64,000 bases of DNA from Picochlorum sp. 'celeri' (lineage: Eukaryota > Chlorophyta > Trebouxiophyceae): positions 434,001 through 498,000 of the forward strand of contig JAACMV010000030.1 in the NCBI GenBank assembly GCA_010909725.1. The letters run 5' to 3'. Positions 10,463 through 20,897 of the stretch are shown one piece after another; position 1 is the stretch's first letter, and each line of letters opens with the position of its first letter. The position numbers and the translations under genes are program-made. The notes beneath the pieces were generated by a model. It made no database searches, had not been told where the DNA came from, and saw nothing but the letters and a program-made list of their open reading frames with translations.

Positions 10463-10706
10463 CCTCCTATTACAACAACTATTACTACCCTATGGTATTT
10501 GTAAACAACAAATGGTTTTACGTTACAGAGGATGGATGGTCAAGAATGGAAAATTCTGAACACAGAGGATGCCATGCGCGGTGTGTGGTCCTGGATGCAT
10601 CTCATCTCGACGAGATGATCTGGTGTTGCTGTTCCAACAAGAATGCCAAGGTCTCGGGTGACATGGCCAAAAAGAAACCTCCATCAACATTTTCTATTAC
10701 TACTAT

Positions 10707-12090
10707 TCATGGGGATTTGCTTTCTTTTAGTTGCCGAATTTCTTCCATCAATGAATCAATGATTTGATTCTTTCTCTGCAATTCTGCTCTCAAGGAACTG
10801 ACAATGGAAACCTCATCTTCTTCATCGTTTTCTTCTCCTTCTTCATCTTCTTTCGTACACGCCATGGTCATAGATCGAGTCAATTCTTCGGTTTCTGTAA
10901 ATCCCAAGCATTTGAGAGGGAACACAAGACACGGGCAGGACACCTTGTTGATCAGGTATGAGCTCACACTGCCTCCTGAAAAGGTTTTCCTCAGTCGTCC
11001 AGCGCTTCGGGAACTAATAATGAGCAAATCAATGTGCTCTTCTTCACAAAATTGGGCGACACCTTGCTTTGGATCTCCCTGCACCATGGCATACAGATGT
11101 ACACTCAGTATACCCATGTATTCACTACAATCTGTGACGTGAAGAATACTCATACCTTTAACACCACATCCAAGTGGGCATCATAATCGTTCAACGCCTG
11201 CGCTACCAGGCCTAAATGCTGCACATTGAGTGTACTAGAAGTTGCTGTTGCATCTCCTGGGCTGCCGACAGGCAACCCAATGTTGGATACACGCTTCAGC
11301 AAAGACTTTGTCTGTTTATATACGGCTGCAGCCTTTTTTCCAGATGCAGAACAATGCACCATGAATATCTCGTCATTTGGCAGCAAGACAAGTCTCTTGG
11401 CAAGCTCCACCATGTGATACCCAACCTCGCTTGAAGAGTATGCAATCGCAATCTTTCGTCTCGGAGCATCATCCGGAGACAACTGTGCTCCCATTGATAT
11501 CCGACGGGTAGGAGACATGGGCTTGTCCTGTGACGATATCCTCAACTGACCAGACACAACAGAGTCCTGCCGAACAATAATAAAAGGCCTACTTACATGA
11601 GTCTTCACCCACTCGCTCGCTGATGTCACTCGAAATCCCCCTTGCCTGGGAAAATCATCCCCCACAAGAACCAAACTGATGTCATAACGCTCCAAAAACT
11701 CTCGAATATTGCTCTGTAAGCTACCATGCAGACTCACAACACTGTAGTTCCACCCCTGTAAACACGTTTCCAGGTTTGCACACAACGGCCCTGCCATATC
11801 CCATGATTCGTTTTTACCAGTATGAACAATCACTATTTCATCCAAATCTTTCTACAGTATGGACATGGGCGAATGGTTTTTAATTTCAACAGAAAGAAAC
11901 AGCGTGGAATCGCGGGTTTGGCAAAGATAAACAGCATGAAACCATGTATATGTATTACATGTTGCAAACATACCCTTAAGAAGTACTGACGAAGCCACGC
12001 CCATGCTAAAACCGTTGTCTGGTGACTCCATTGCGCAACGCAGAGAGCGACCCTCCGAGGATTGGTCTCTGTTGAACTCTCTGGTCCCAT
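10707..12090 (-). CDS. Tandem universal-stress-protein domain protein with acidic coiled-coil tail
   Basis: There are three exons, 12090-11974, 11851-11156 and 11078-10707, with introns of 122 and 77 nt; all joins are in phase 0 and give 394 residues. Two USP folds are visible. The first (about residues 12-130) runs from RRVALCVAQWSHQTT to SRPFIIVRQ. The second (about 165-330) runs from RKIAIAYSSSEVGYH through LKGDPKQGVAQFCEEEH and DLLIISSRSAGRL to CPCLVFPLK. The final GxxG-type nucleotide loop is partly kept (SAGRLRKTFSGGSVS). The tail is strongly acidic (EDEEGEENDEEDE) and ends in a short coiled coil. USP proteins bind ATP or act as stress-responsive dimers; no partner can be named. The second junction was chosen because it alone restores the LKGDPKQ strand-helix motif. 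Confidence 0.82.
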
Positions 12091-12192
12091 AGATTAGTTA
12101 TTCTGTTACAATCAATGAATTAAATGAATTAGCACAAGGCAGAATGGCGCTTGCATCAATCTATTGACGGAAACAATCTACATCCCTATGTT

Positions 12193-13935
12193 TCAGAAGA
12201 GATGAAGCAAAACATAGATTAATACTGCACCTGCTGTCAACGCAAATGCATCTGATCTCTGATAATTGCTGCTTGATGGCGGACTTGGGGCAGCATTGCC
12301 AAGGGTTTCCTTGAGCCATGGGAAGACAGCCTCTGCCTGGGTCTGCAAAGCTCCAGATTGGCTGTGCAAAGCACCTCCAGTCTCTGCAGTGAAATTCACA
12401 AGCTTGGATACATCTTGTATATCCTGAGGTAATTGATTGAAATACTCCTCTTCCTGGCCGCCCATGAGGTTGTCCTGGGTTCCGCTAAGTACCAAGATGG
12501 GGATTTGGGTGGCCGAGATGTCTGTGTTGGTAAAATTCAGGACTCCTTGGTATCCCAGGTATGTTGCATCAATAATCTCTGTGACGTTGGAGGTGACGAT
12601 TCCAGCGTAATCCATGATCGAATACACATAGTCTGGAAGCACGTCGATGAGTTCATCAGGAGACGCATCGAACATGGTTGTCCAGATGGAGCGTGCAGCA
12701 GAATCATCATCACATTCCTGTAGTAATGGCCTCAGAATCTTGTCCACCACCGTCGTTGAATTTTGGAGGGCCTCAGCGTAGCCTTCTGGTATATCAGATG
12801 AATTCAATTTTGCCATGGGAACGAACAGTTTCTCAATCAGACCGTTCGCATACGGTGGAATCATGCTGACAACGGCAGGAGTCACTATACATGCTTTGAG
12901 TGAATCCTTTGGCAGCACACTGCATGCTTTGCCAACCAAATATCCACCGAGAGACACACCCCATAGAACTATATCATCCAAAGAGACGTATTTCTGAACA
13001 TTATCATTCGTTTTCACTTCAGATAAAACCGACTCGATGACAGTCTCCCAGTCAGGCACCAATGGCATGTAGGGCTCTTGTCTCTTGACCTGACCCTGCC
13101 CAGGTCCATCAAAGATGAGCACAGCATAGCCATTTTCCAGGGATTGTGACCCACCGAAAGGAAAGATGGCTTCTTTAGGATAATCTGTTCCAGTATTGAG
13201 GATGACCAACGGCAGCTTTTTGGTAGGGTCAGGAGTGATGAACACGCCTGGGAGGTCTACAGACACTGTCCCATTCGAGAAGGGAATGTCGAGATATTCG
13301 ACAGTATACCCGCGAGACGTTTTGAGATTCGTCAAATAGTCATCAAATGCTTTCGTTGAATTCTCAGCCGCACGCAAACCTCCTTCGCTCACAGGGAATG
13401 GCCATTGTGAGATGAAGTAGTACTGACTCGCTCTGTACAGCATTGATGCCTTTGCTTCATCGCTCAACTGAATGGCATCATTCGATGCTGTTGCCACGAG
13501 TCGATTAGCCAAATCCACCCAAGAATCCCTCCAAATATCGAACACATCAAGGACATTATCCTCATACTGTGTCAAGTTTCCCAACAGGTCGCTCGAGTTA
13601 AGCCTGTTGACGACATTGAAAATCTCCCCTGGCTCTGCCCCGCCATATGCTGTTGCTCCAAGAAGCGCTTGTACTTGGAATGCAACCCATGGTAATTGGG
13701 GCATCACCTGGATTAAATCAGATGTGGATGGCTGCTGCTCCTCGTACTGAATGGCTGCTTCACCCAAGAGTTCCTGCGCAGCTGTGTTCGTGTCCGCTTG
13801 GTCCAAAACCCAAGAGGTTATTGCGATTGCTTGCTCACATGATGAATTTTGACAAAAGACAGCCACTTGAAGAGTGGATATAATACTATACAAGACAGCA
13901 AACCGCTGAAACGAAAAAGTCTTTAACGTAAGCAT
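12193..13935 (-). CDS. Secreted alpha/beta hydrolase, possibly GPI-anchored
   Basis: The protein has 580 residues in one exon. An N-terminal signal peptide (about residues 1-28, ending near VFCQ) is followed by a helical N-domain and then an alpha/beta-hydrolase core. The core has LVILNTGTDYPK, VLIFDGPGQGQ and the nucleophile elbow GVSLGG (catalytic Ser), with a late histidine likely in the GGALHSQSGA stretch. The layout of an N-terminal helical cap before the fold resembles FrsA/2,6-dihydroxypseudooxynicotine-hydrolase-like enzymes; the substrate is unknown. There are many N-glycosylation sequons (NSS, NST, NFT). The C-terminus is a Ser/Pro-rich spacer plus a hydrophobic end (LTAGAVLIYVLLHLF), the pattern of a GPI-attachment signal. 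Confidence 0.8.
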   Translation of the reverse strand: MLTLKTFSFQRFAVLYSIISTLQVAVFCQNSSCEQAIAITSWVLDQADTNTAAQELLGEAAIQYEEQQPSTSDLIQVMPQLPWVAFQVQALLGATAYGGAEPGEIFNVVNRLNSSDLLGNLTQYEDNVLDVFDIWRDSWVDLANRLVATASNDAIQLSDEAKASMLYRASQYYFISQWPFPVSEGGLRAAENSTKAFDDYLTNLKTSRGYTVEYLDIPFSNGTVSVDLPGVFITPDPTKKLPLVILNTGTDYPKEAIFPFGGSQSLENGYAVLIFDGPGQGQVKRQEPYMPLVPDWETVIESVLSEVKTNDNVQKYVSLDDIVLWGVSLGGYLVGKACSVLPKDSLKACIVTPAVVSMIPPYANGLIEKLFVPMAKLNSSDIPEGYAEALQNSTTVVDKILRPLLQECDDDSAARSIWTTMFDASPDELIDVLPDYVYSIMDYAGIVTSNVTEIIDATYLGYQGVLNFTNTDISATQIPILVLSGTQDNLMGGQEEEYFNQLPQDIQDVSKLVNFTAETGGALHSQSGALQTQAEAVFPWLKETLGNAAPSPPSSSNYQRSDAFALTAGAVLIYVLLHLF

Positions 13936-14453
13936 GACGCCGTGGACGGAGTAAAAAACTTCTCGTGAATACCTCGGTGTCCACTTTTCTGTTAATCTGT
14001 GAATTTGCTGTTAGAATTTATTTTAAATTTGGATGGGCCTTTGTGATCAGATCGTCATCATTCACTATAGCAAATCATAGCAAATCGTCGATCACAGAAT
14101 CTGAAGGCAATACAGATGTGAATCCCCAAGACCCGCATCAAAACTTTGCTTTGATAGGAGAATGGATGTAGATACCATGTATCACAAAATCAATCGTTAT
14201 CCAGGTCGTCTTACAGATGATTAAAAAAATTATGAGGCACGTGGCTGATAATAATAATAATACTGTAGCTGGATCCAAGAGAATCCAGCATTGCCATTAG
14301 ATTACTACTACATTTGAACACGATTTAAAAGCATACGCTTGAGTTTTTTTCTCAACCAACAGCAGTTTTAGTTATCATACACATGGAAACACGTGTTCCA
14401 ATATAGCTTGGCATGGACGTCCATCAGATCCAAGAGGATGTCTCTCTACAAGG
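13936..14453. other. Intergenic region, no gene seen
   Basis: These 518 bases lie between two minus-strand genes. They contain an AT-rich stretch with a short ATA/AAT repeat near 14250 and no convincing reading frame, tRNA or strong hairpin. They probably hold the hydrolase promoter and the 3' flank of the DUF952 gene. Confidence 0.5.
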
Positions 14454-14867
14454 TCACACATCCTGCTGAATCCTAACAAACGTTCCATCCTCTCTATTCC
14501 TCTCCATGGGCATGATCTGTGTTACTGCTGATGGGTTGATACCACCATAAATGTGAGGAAACACAACAACTGCATCGGCATCATCCTTTTGAAACGTCTT
14601 TGTTTCTTTATCCCCCACAGGTGCAGGAGCTTCATATGTAACAGGGGACGTCAGTCGATCTACATCAATGCATAGCACAACCCATTCTTCATCCAAAGGA
14701 CTATCCGTATAGAAATGATTTGCTACAGACAACAACATAGATGGGTCTTTCGTGGCATGAATAAATCCGTCCTGCTCAAATGTGGGTGGATAGTAATACT
14801 CGACTGCAGAGTTGACCACCTCAAGCCACACGCGCTTCGCACACATGTGATATATATAATCAGCCAT
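14454..14867 (-). CDS. DUF952 family protein
   Basis: The protein has 137 residues and one exon. It matches the DUF952 (PF06108) layout as I remember it: an opening YIYHMCAKRVW, the hallmark DGFIHATKDPSML, FYTDSPLDEEWVVLCIDVDRL, and a closing FPHIYGGINPSAVTQI. The family is small, widespread in bacteria and eukaryotes, and has a fold related to ADP-ribosyltransferase-like proteins. No biochemical role is established to my knowledge. There is no targeting peptide or membrane segment, so the cytosol is likely. It is divergent from the 2OG oxygenase gene. Confidence 0.8.
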   Translation of the reverse strand: MADYIYHMCAKRVWLEVVNSAVEYYYPPTFEQDGFIHATKDPSMLLSVANHFYTDSPLDEEWVVLCIDVDRLTSPVTYEAPAPVGDKETKTFQKDDADAVVVFPHIYGGINPSAVTQIMPMERNREDGTFVRIQQDV

Positions 14868-15233
14868 ACTTCAAATTAAAACGATGGAATACTACATTAT
14901 AGTCGACATTGGTCTTGAGTCGTCGCAGAGGAATAGAAAATTCCCTAAAAAAAATTTGCGTTTGAATTTGAATGGCGATGCAGCATCAATCCACTTTTGG
15001 ACCTCTCTGTGGTCCTGCGTCATGTTGAATTGATGATATAAAATGAATAGATAGAGAATATACAGGTACAGGTACGTGTGCGGTTGTGTGTCGGCAAACT
15101 CGGGTTGCACAACGCATGTTTTGATTTTTTTTTTTTTTTACTCTCTCTCGAGACCAATAAATACAAGCCATCGTGCTTGATTAAAAAAATAAAATTCCAA
15201 TAAATAAATACGAATAAAATAAACCCATGCGCC
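14868..15233. promoter_or_regulatory. Divergent AT-rich intergenic region
   Basis: These 366 bases lie between the DUF952 start and the 2OG oxygenase start. They hold a 14-base T run near 15126 and several A/T homopolymers next to AATAAATA motifs. This is a probable shared promoter; no gene or RNA is recognised. Confidence 0.5.
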
Positions 15234-16148
15234 ATGGGGGTCAAGAAGAATGCACGACGGAGCACTGTTGCTCAGTTTGGCCCAGACGCCTCAAGGCCAA
15301 GCTTGGCACATCAGGAGGCGCCTGGCAAGCGACAGAAGGATGCCAAGACCTCACATGAGAGACTGTTGACTCTTGTAGTCATCGGCATCGCGCTGATCCG
15401 CTTGGGGTTTCGTTGGTATACCAAGCCTCAGACAATGATTTCCTGTACTCCTGAGCAAGAGCTTGTTCAAGTATTCGCGGATTTCCTTCCTCGGCATGAA
15501 TTTGAGGCACTCAAGTTGTGCACATTGGGTCATTCAAAGTTGCATGTTCAGAGTGCGTTGGGGGACAAAGCCTTTGGGAAGACCAAGGGTTTTGTGGTGA
15601 AATTCAACAATGATGGTGTGTCAACATTTCTGAATCACCCAGACTATGGGGAGTGTTTTGGCAGTTTATTTGAGAAAATGCGTCTGTCAGAGACAAATGC
15701 GTATGTATTTAATGCGCTTTTGTGCGAATTATCAGACTATGAATCCTGGAAAAGCAATAAAACATCAGTTGGACTGCATTTGGATCAGACTGTTGGTATG
15801 AGGCAGCACGTACATTCAATAAGCGACTTTTTGGCGCATCAGGTGAATGTTTTATACATTGATATTGCGGATGATATGGTTGGTGGGGAGCTGGAGGTGT
15901 GGTCCTATGGCAATGGTGATTGGACGTCTCTTGATTTGCGCCAACCAGACCGCAGTATTACACCTGAAATAAATACAATGGTTGCCTTTCGGGGTGACGG
16001 CTTTCATCAAGTGAAAGCATATCATAATGCACATGGAAGCAAGAAGAAGAGGTTGTCACTTGTATTGGAACAGTACAAGATTGACAAGCAATACTATGCA
16101 AATACAATTGAATGGGCTGAGGAGCAAAAGGCATCAAATTCTGATTGA
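15234..16148 (+). CDS. 2-oxoglutarate/Fe(II) oxygenase, prolyl-4-hydroxylase-like, membrane-anchored
   Basis: The protein has 304 residues and one exon. A basic cytosolic N-terminus precedes a single hydrophobic helix (about residues 45-62, LLTLVVIGIALIRLGF), so it looks like a type II membrane protein of the ER or Golgi. The double-stranded beta-helix core shows the iron triad: HLDQT gives His and Asp, and GDGFHQV the distal His. The 2OG-binding arginine is in KKRLSLVLEQY. LYIDIADDMVGGELEVWSY is the usual strand between the two halves. Substrates of this branch are unknown; a plain P4H would normally show a longer peptide-binding region. The start ATG sits in a good context (GCCATGG). Confidence 0.78.
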   Translation: MGVKKNARRSTVAQFGPDASRPSLAHQEAPGKRQKDAKTSHERLLTLVVIGIALIRLGFRWYTKPQTMISCTPEQELVQVFADFLPRHEFEALKLCTLGHSKLHVQSALGDKAFGKTKGFVVKFNNDGVSTFLNHPDYGECFGSLFEKMRLSETNAYVFNALLCELSDYESWKSNKTSVGLHLDQTVGMRQHVHSISDFLAHQVNVLYIDIADDMVGGELEVWSYGNGDWTSLDLRQPDRSITPEINTMVAFRGDGFHQVKAYHNAHGSKKKRLSLVLEQYKIDKQYYANTIEWAEEQKASNSD

Positions 16149-16321
16149 CCAAGCTCTTCTTTGACTTGCTTCGACATACTATTACTATTACTACTACTCA
16201 TGTTGCATGGATGGTATTTTGTATCGTTGGACCATCTTGTCTTGTCATTTTTTGAAAATGTCAAGAATAATGATTACATTACGTATATATGTATACAGTT
16301 TTTGTGAGAAACTATCATGCA

Positions 16322-16993
16322 TCACAGATACCCACCTCCACCATGCATGGGATACAATGGATATGACGACGGCTGCTGCTGCTGCTGCTGCTGTTGCAGA
16401 ATATTTTGCGCAATGGCATTCACATCAATACATTGACGCCTCCTATAATCTTCTATCAAGTATCCTAATGCCACAGTCGGATCCATCCTCCCTGGCAAAA
16501 TTGCTGACATGGCATGAATCGCCTGTGCTGCCTCCATCACAATCCCCAAATCTTCCACTCGCGACTCTCCAGGCAACATATAATGCGCAAATGCAAGAGC
16601 AAATCCCACATCACTCTCTGTACATGCAGAAAAACCCTGCCCTGCCTGTGCAAACAGGTTGCTGTACCTATGTGAGGCATGCTGAGATGTCTTGGCCTCC
16701 TTCACCACATCCGCCATCGCCCGTCTCCTCTCAACCATTGCCAACTGATCCATACATTCCTCAACCTCATCCCGCTCGTCATTCCCATTCCCCACCAAGG
16801 GGTAGTATCGTTTTTGGGGTGGAGGAACCTGCACATGGTAAGTAATAATAAAACCATCGTCATCATCATCCATACAGAAATCTCGATGAAAATGATATAT
16901 ACATACAGGAGGTGCCATTCTATACTTGTCTGCAATCTTCACCCGAGGAGGGGCATATCCCAAGTGGGATGTGTCCTCTTTCCTTTGAAACAT
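16322..16993 (-). CDS. Unknown Q-rich protein
   Basis: There are two exons, 16993-16907 and 16828-16322, with a 78-nt intron that, if translated, would add a His/Asp-rich insertion; spliced length is 197 residues. I do not recognise a family. The first exon encodes HLGYAPPRVKIADKYRMAPP, followed by VPPPQKRYYP. The centre (SHRYSNLFAQAGQGF to GYLIEDYRRRQ) looks helical and may be the folded part. The C-terminal end is a polyQ tract (eight Gln) with a Pro/Tyr/Gly tail. The intron has consensus ends and in-phase joining, but it is also open in frame, so retention would give a 223-residue variant. Confidence 0.6.
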   Translation of the reverse strand: MFQRKEDTSHLGYAPPRVKIADKYRMAPPVCIYHFHRDFCMDDDDDGFIITYHVQVPPPQKRYYPLVGNGNDERDEVEECMDQLAMVERRRAMADVVKEAKTSQHASHRYSNLFAQAGQGFSACTESDVGFALAFAHYMLPGESRVEDLGIVMEAAQAIHAMSAILPGRMDPTVALGYLIEDYRRRQCIDVNAIAQNILQQQQQQQQPSSYPLYPMHGGGGYL

Positions 16994-17097
16994 GCGAGTC
17001 GTGACTAAATTGTTTCTTCTTTCTCCAGTATCAATGCATTCTTACTGCTACGACGTTGTCCAACAACAATAAATAATTTATTAATAAATAGCCATAT

Positions 17098-18123
17098 TTA
17101 GAGGTACCGCCAATGGATACCCCGATGGTTGCCGAATGGCTGAACCTCGGCATACAAGATTTCAATCAGGCTCTCCCAAGATGCCTGCAACAGAGGACCT
17201 GGGCGACTCAGCATCCTCACCCCATCCATAATGGCAATCCTCCTCTGAGGCAACTCTTCACTTGTTGTATTCTTCTTTGATAGCGATGACACGACTGTCC
17301 GCGCACACTTTTCTGACACATCAAGGCCCAGACCACACAGGGCAAACACAATGGTGTCTGCAGTTGCCATGGCATCTGGCTCAATGGTACCCCCAGGGCC
17401 TTGATCTCCAGCGACGACACGCGCTCCAATCATCTCTAGAATTTCTGGTACCCATGCACCGCACGTCATGAGCGGATTTGGCCACTGTATGCATGCCACG
17501 TTGGGATGGCCTCTGCCCTGACAGACCTGTCTGGCAGTCTCAAAATTCTCCTTCATGGAAGCAACAATCTCTTGTCCGGTAGTCGATACATCCAACGCGT
17601 CTGCTATTCGCTGCATATCGTCATATATACTATCTAACGTCTGTCCATTACAATGCACCACGCGTGGTTCATAGCCCAACACAGACTCAAATGCACAGGC
17701 ACACAGCTCTCCTTCCAAGACGCAGGAATGAGCCGTCTGAAGACACGTCAGAATCACATCTGGTTCAAGCTCACGCAAGGTATCAATCTTTTCTAGATGG
17801 TACACTGATAAACCGTATTGTAATAACGGCATGGCCAGGCCTGCACCCAGCATCTGCATCTCTTCTATGGCTGCTACTGATGCACTGAAAACATTCTGAA
17901 TCTCCTCAATGGGGATGCTATCGCCTATTCGATTCGACGTGAGAACTGGGATATGAGATGCATCGAGTGATTCCACATCACATTCATGTGAACATCCTAC
18001 CAACTCGAAAGCTCGCTGCTGGGGAGTAGAGCTTTGTCCCTCTGCCAAGAACTGCAGTTGCTTTTCCAACGCAACCACCGTATCGGTTGCACTGGGTAAT
18101 AAACTCACCACACGAAGAACCAT
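17098..18123 (-). CDS. BtuF-like helical-backbone metal/cobalamin-receptor fold protein
   Basis: The protein has 341 residues and one exon. The start RVVSLLPSATDTVVAL, then ELVGCSHECDVE and PVLTSNRIGDS, is the signature of BtuF/FepB-type periplasmic binding proteins. A later block (MTCGAWVPEILEMIGAR) and the closing RPGPLLQASWESLIEI also fit. Bacterial relatives deliver cobalamin or ferric siderophores to ABC importers. Here there is no signal peptide, transit peptide or lipobox, so the protein should be cytosolic. Eukaryotic cytosolic copies of this fold are known in plants and algae without an assigned role. CSHECD is kept, so ligand binding is possible. It is divergent from lysyl-tRNA synthetase. 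Confidence 0.82.
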   Translation of the reverse strand: MVLRVVSLLPSATDTVVALEKQLQFLAEGQSSTPQQRAFELVGCSHECDVESLDASHIPVLTSNRIGDSIPIEEIQNVFSASVAAIEEMQMLGAGLAMPLLQYGLSVYHLEKIDTLRELEPDVILTCLQTAHSCVLEGELCACAFESVLGYEPRVVHCNGQTLDSIYDDMQRIADALDVSTTGQEIVASMKENFETARQVCQGRGHPNVACIQWPNPLMTCGAWVPEILEMIGARVVAGDQGPGGTIEPDAMATADTIVFALCGLGLDVSEKCARTVVSSLSKKNTTSEELPQRRIAIMDGVRMLSRPGPLLQASWESLIEILYAEVQPFGNHRGIHWRYL

Positions 18124-18387
18124 GGATGAATATGTATATATTCTTATTAAATAATATCAGGAAAAAGGGCAGTCTATACAAAAAAATGCATGTTCAAGAT
18201 TGTTTCATTTACGGAAATTTGGTGGGTGGGTTGTTTTTCATGCACCGCCGTCTTTGACTGATACAAGGGCAATATCGCAGGAAAATGCCGATGAAATTTT
18301 TAAATACATAGTATTTGTTACGGTAGTAGAATGCATCGATTTGGAATTCAATCGACAGGAGGGAGTTTGAAGACTGGGACGACGACC

Positions 18388-20228
18388 ATGCTGCTTTTCC
18401 AGTCTCGGTTGACGCAGTCTTTGTCCTTCTATATGCGACAGCGGTGTTGTCGTCAGATATCAAGTTTTACAGTGAAATCTCAGGATGTGGAGAATGCGTC
18501 AGTCGAGTAGGTTGAATGCCAATCTATGTACTCTTGTTTTCTTTTTAGTAGTATTGAGTGTATGTGCCATGCAGGGTGGATCAGAACAAGACAGCAAAGA
18601 ATAATAATTCGAATGGTGGTTCGAAAAAGGCAAAAAAGAAGCAACCTCAGCAGGGCAAAGGGGATCAATCATCATCCTCATCTATTGAAGAGATTCGAGA
18701 GTTGAGGATATCAAAGGCACAGGATATTCGGGAATTAGGGCAGAATCCATACGCGTATACATACTCTCGGACGCACTCGGCGCAAGAATTACAGGATTTG
18801 TACTCTGAGTTGCCGAATGGTGAGCAGAAGGATGATGTGACGGTGTCTGTGGCTGGAAGAATCATGATGCGTCGTGTCATGGGCAAGTTGGCCTTTGCCA
18901 AACTTGTGGATGGGAGTGGGTCGATACAAATGTATGTTGATAAGAAGATTCTTGAGTCAAGTCAAGAAGGAGGGTTTCAGATGTTCAAGCAGCTGGTGGA
19001 TGCTGGGGATATTGTTGGTGTGACTGGAGGGTTGAGGAGGACAGACAAGGGAGAGTTGTCTGTTGTGGTCAAGAGCCTGCAGGTGTTAACAAAGGCGCTC
19101 TTGCCTCTTCCGGATAAATATCACGGTCTGACGGATGTCGAGTCTCGATACCGTAAGAGATATTTGGATATGATTGTAACGCCTGGGGTTGCACAGACGC
19201 TCAAGGCACGGTCCTTGGCGGTATCGACAATCAGGAGGACATTGGAGGATATGGGGTATTTGGAAGTTGAAACGCCAGTGTTGGAAAATTCAGCTGGAGG
19301 AGCTGATGCAAGGCCTTTTGTGACGTATCATAATACGCTGGAGAGGGATTTTACTTTGAGGATTGCGACGGAATTGCATTTGAAACGGCTTGTTGTTGGG
19401 GGCTTGGAAAAGGTGTTTGAAATTGGCAGGATTTTCAGGAATGAAGGTATTTCATCCAGGCATAATCCAGAATTTACTTCTATTGAATTATATGAAGCGT
19501 ATTCAGACTATAATGATATGATGGATTTGACAGAATTGCTGATTCGAGCGGCAACACGCGCTGTGACAGGATCGCTCCGGGTCATGTATCAGGATGTTGA
19601 GTTGGACTTTGAAAGTCCATTTGTCAGAGCAACCATGCATGATTTGGTACAACAAGAGACTGGAATTGACTTTACAAAATACTTCACGGAGCAAAAGGAC
19701 GATGCGGTGTTGGAAGAGGCAAAGAAGGAGGTCTTGGCAGCATTTTCAGACAAGGGGGCAGATGCTGCAGCCGCTGCCAAAGTGAGGGATGCACCATCAG
19801 TTGGCCACGTGCTCAACGAAGCGTTCGAAGAGCTTGTCGAACCAACATTGATCCAACCCACATTTGTGTTAGACCATCCGGTGGAAATATCACCCCTCGC
19901 CAAACCTCACAGAGACACTGCTGGTCTGGTGGAGAGATTTGAGCTGTTTGTTGCAGGCCGTGAACTTGCCAACAGTTTCAGTGAGCTCACTGACCCAGTA
20001 GATCAACGAGCTCGACTCGAAGCCCAAGTGGCAAATCATAGAGACATGAAGGGTAAGCCATCAACAGACGAAGAGTATGATATTGCCGTAGATGAGGACT
20101 TTTTGGCAGCTTTAGAGCAAGGCATGCCTCCAACAGGAGGCATGGGCATGGGTATTGACCGCCTCGTCATGCTCCTGACAGACAGCCCCAGTATCAGGGA
20201 TGTCATTGCATTCCCACTTATGAAATAA
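18388..20228 (+). CDS. KARS: Lysyl-tRNA synthetase, class II
   Basis: There are two exons, 18388-18506 and 18575-20228, around a 68-nt intron; spliced length is 590 residues. Exon 1 encodes a basic, hydroxyl-rich leader ([20 protein letters not shown]) like a mitochondrial/plastid presequence. A second in-frame ATG at its residue 16 could start a less targeted form. Then come a Lys-rich tRNA-binding helix, the OB-fold anticodon domain ([19 protein letters not shown]), and the class II core. Motif 1 is near [15 protein letters not shown], motif 2 is [18 protein letters not shown] and motif 3 is [11 protein letters not shown]. It charges tRNA-Lys. The exon 1 assignment is inferred from splice sites and reading phase. 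Confidence 0.93.
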
Positions 20229-20281
20229 TAATTATACACCATCTTGTTATTAGTATGCGTCTTGTATCAAATAGTTTATTA

Positions 20282-20663
20282 TTATGAGCAAGCAACTCCA
20301 CCAACTCTGTCCCTTGGAATCAGTCTCAGTTCAGACCCATGCTTCAAAAACACATTCCCCGCAGTCTGCTGAGGGTTGATACCCACCCCATCATTTGTAA
20401 TAATAGCACTCGTCTGAGATGGCACTTTGAACTCTTCTGCAGCGAATTTAAGCACAGCAGTAAAAGGTGCTTCCTCTGGGACACTAAACACTCTAAAAGG
20501 CAACTTTGGATCAGACGTCAGGACCACCTTGAACGTCACTTTACTCCCTCCTCCTTGAGCCCTGTAAGAAAGAAAATAGTAGAGAAACATGTTAGAATGC
20601 ATTCCATCTCAAAGTCAGCTTGGGAAATTGTCGATCACTCGAAGAATCGTTGCCAACGTACAT
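20282..20663 (-). CDS. UFM1: Ubiquitin-fold modifier 1 (UFM1)
   Basis: The body exon is 20561-20282. It encodes a near-complete UFM1: [69 protein letters not shown]. The precursor ends DRVGGVACS, so a UFSP protease must expose Gly before conjugation by UBA5, UFC1 and UFL1 at the ER. No ATG lies in frame in the body exon before KVTFK. The best model joins AT at 20663-20662, a 100-nt intron (20661-20562, GTACGT...TTACAG), and G at 20561, giving [12 protein letters not shown]; the start codon itself is split. An alternative longer exon 1 cannot be excluded. Mature protein is 93 residues before processing. Confidence 0.88.
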
Positions 20664-20897
20664 AATTATTATCTCTCCAACCCAACGAATATGCTCTTGT
20701 CGGTAATTATTCAATTTGAAAAAATAGTTGTGTATCAACAAGAATGCTGCATTTCTGATGGACATACCATCCAAGAATCGTCTGCTCTTGGAAGGAGCGT
20801 ATCCGTAAATAGAACATTAAATCATCCTTCATGTGATTGGGAATTCTCCCCCTCCACCTGGACCAATCAAAGCAGATCATCAATAAATGTAAATATT

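Noticed and set aside
10463..10706. A 139-codon plus-strand frame over 10348-10767
   Set aside because: It overlaps the methyltransferase first exon and the USP 3' end and has no family resemblance.
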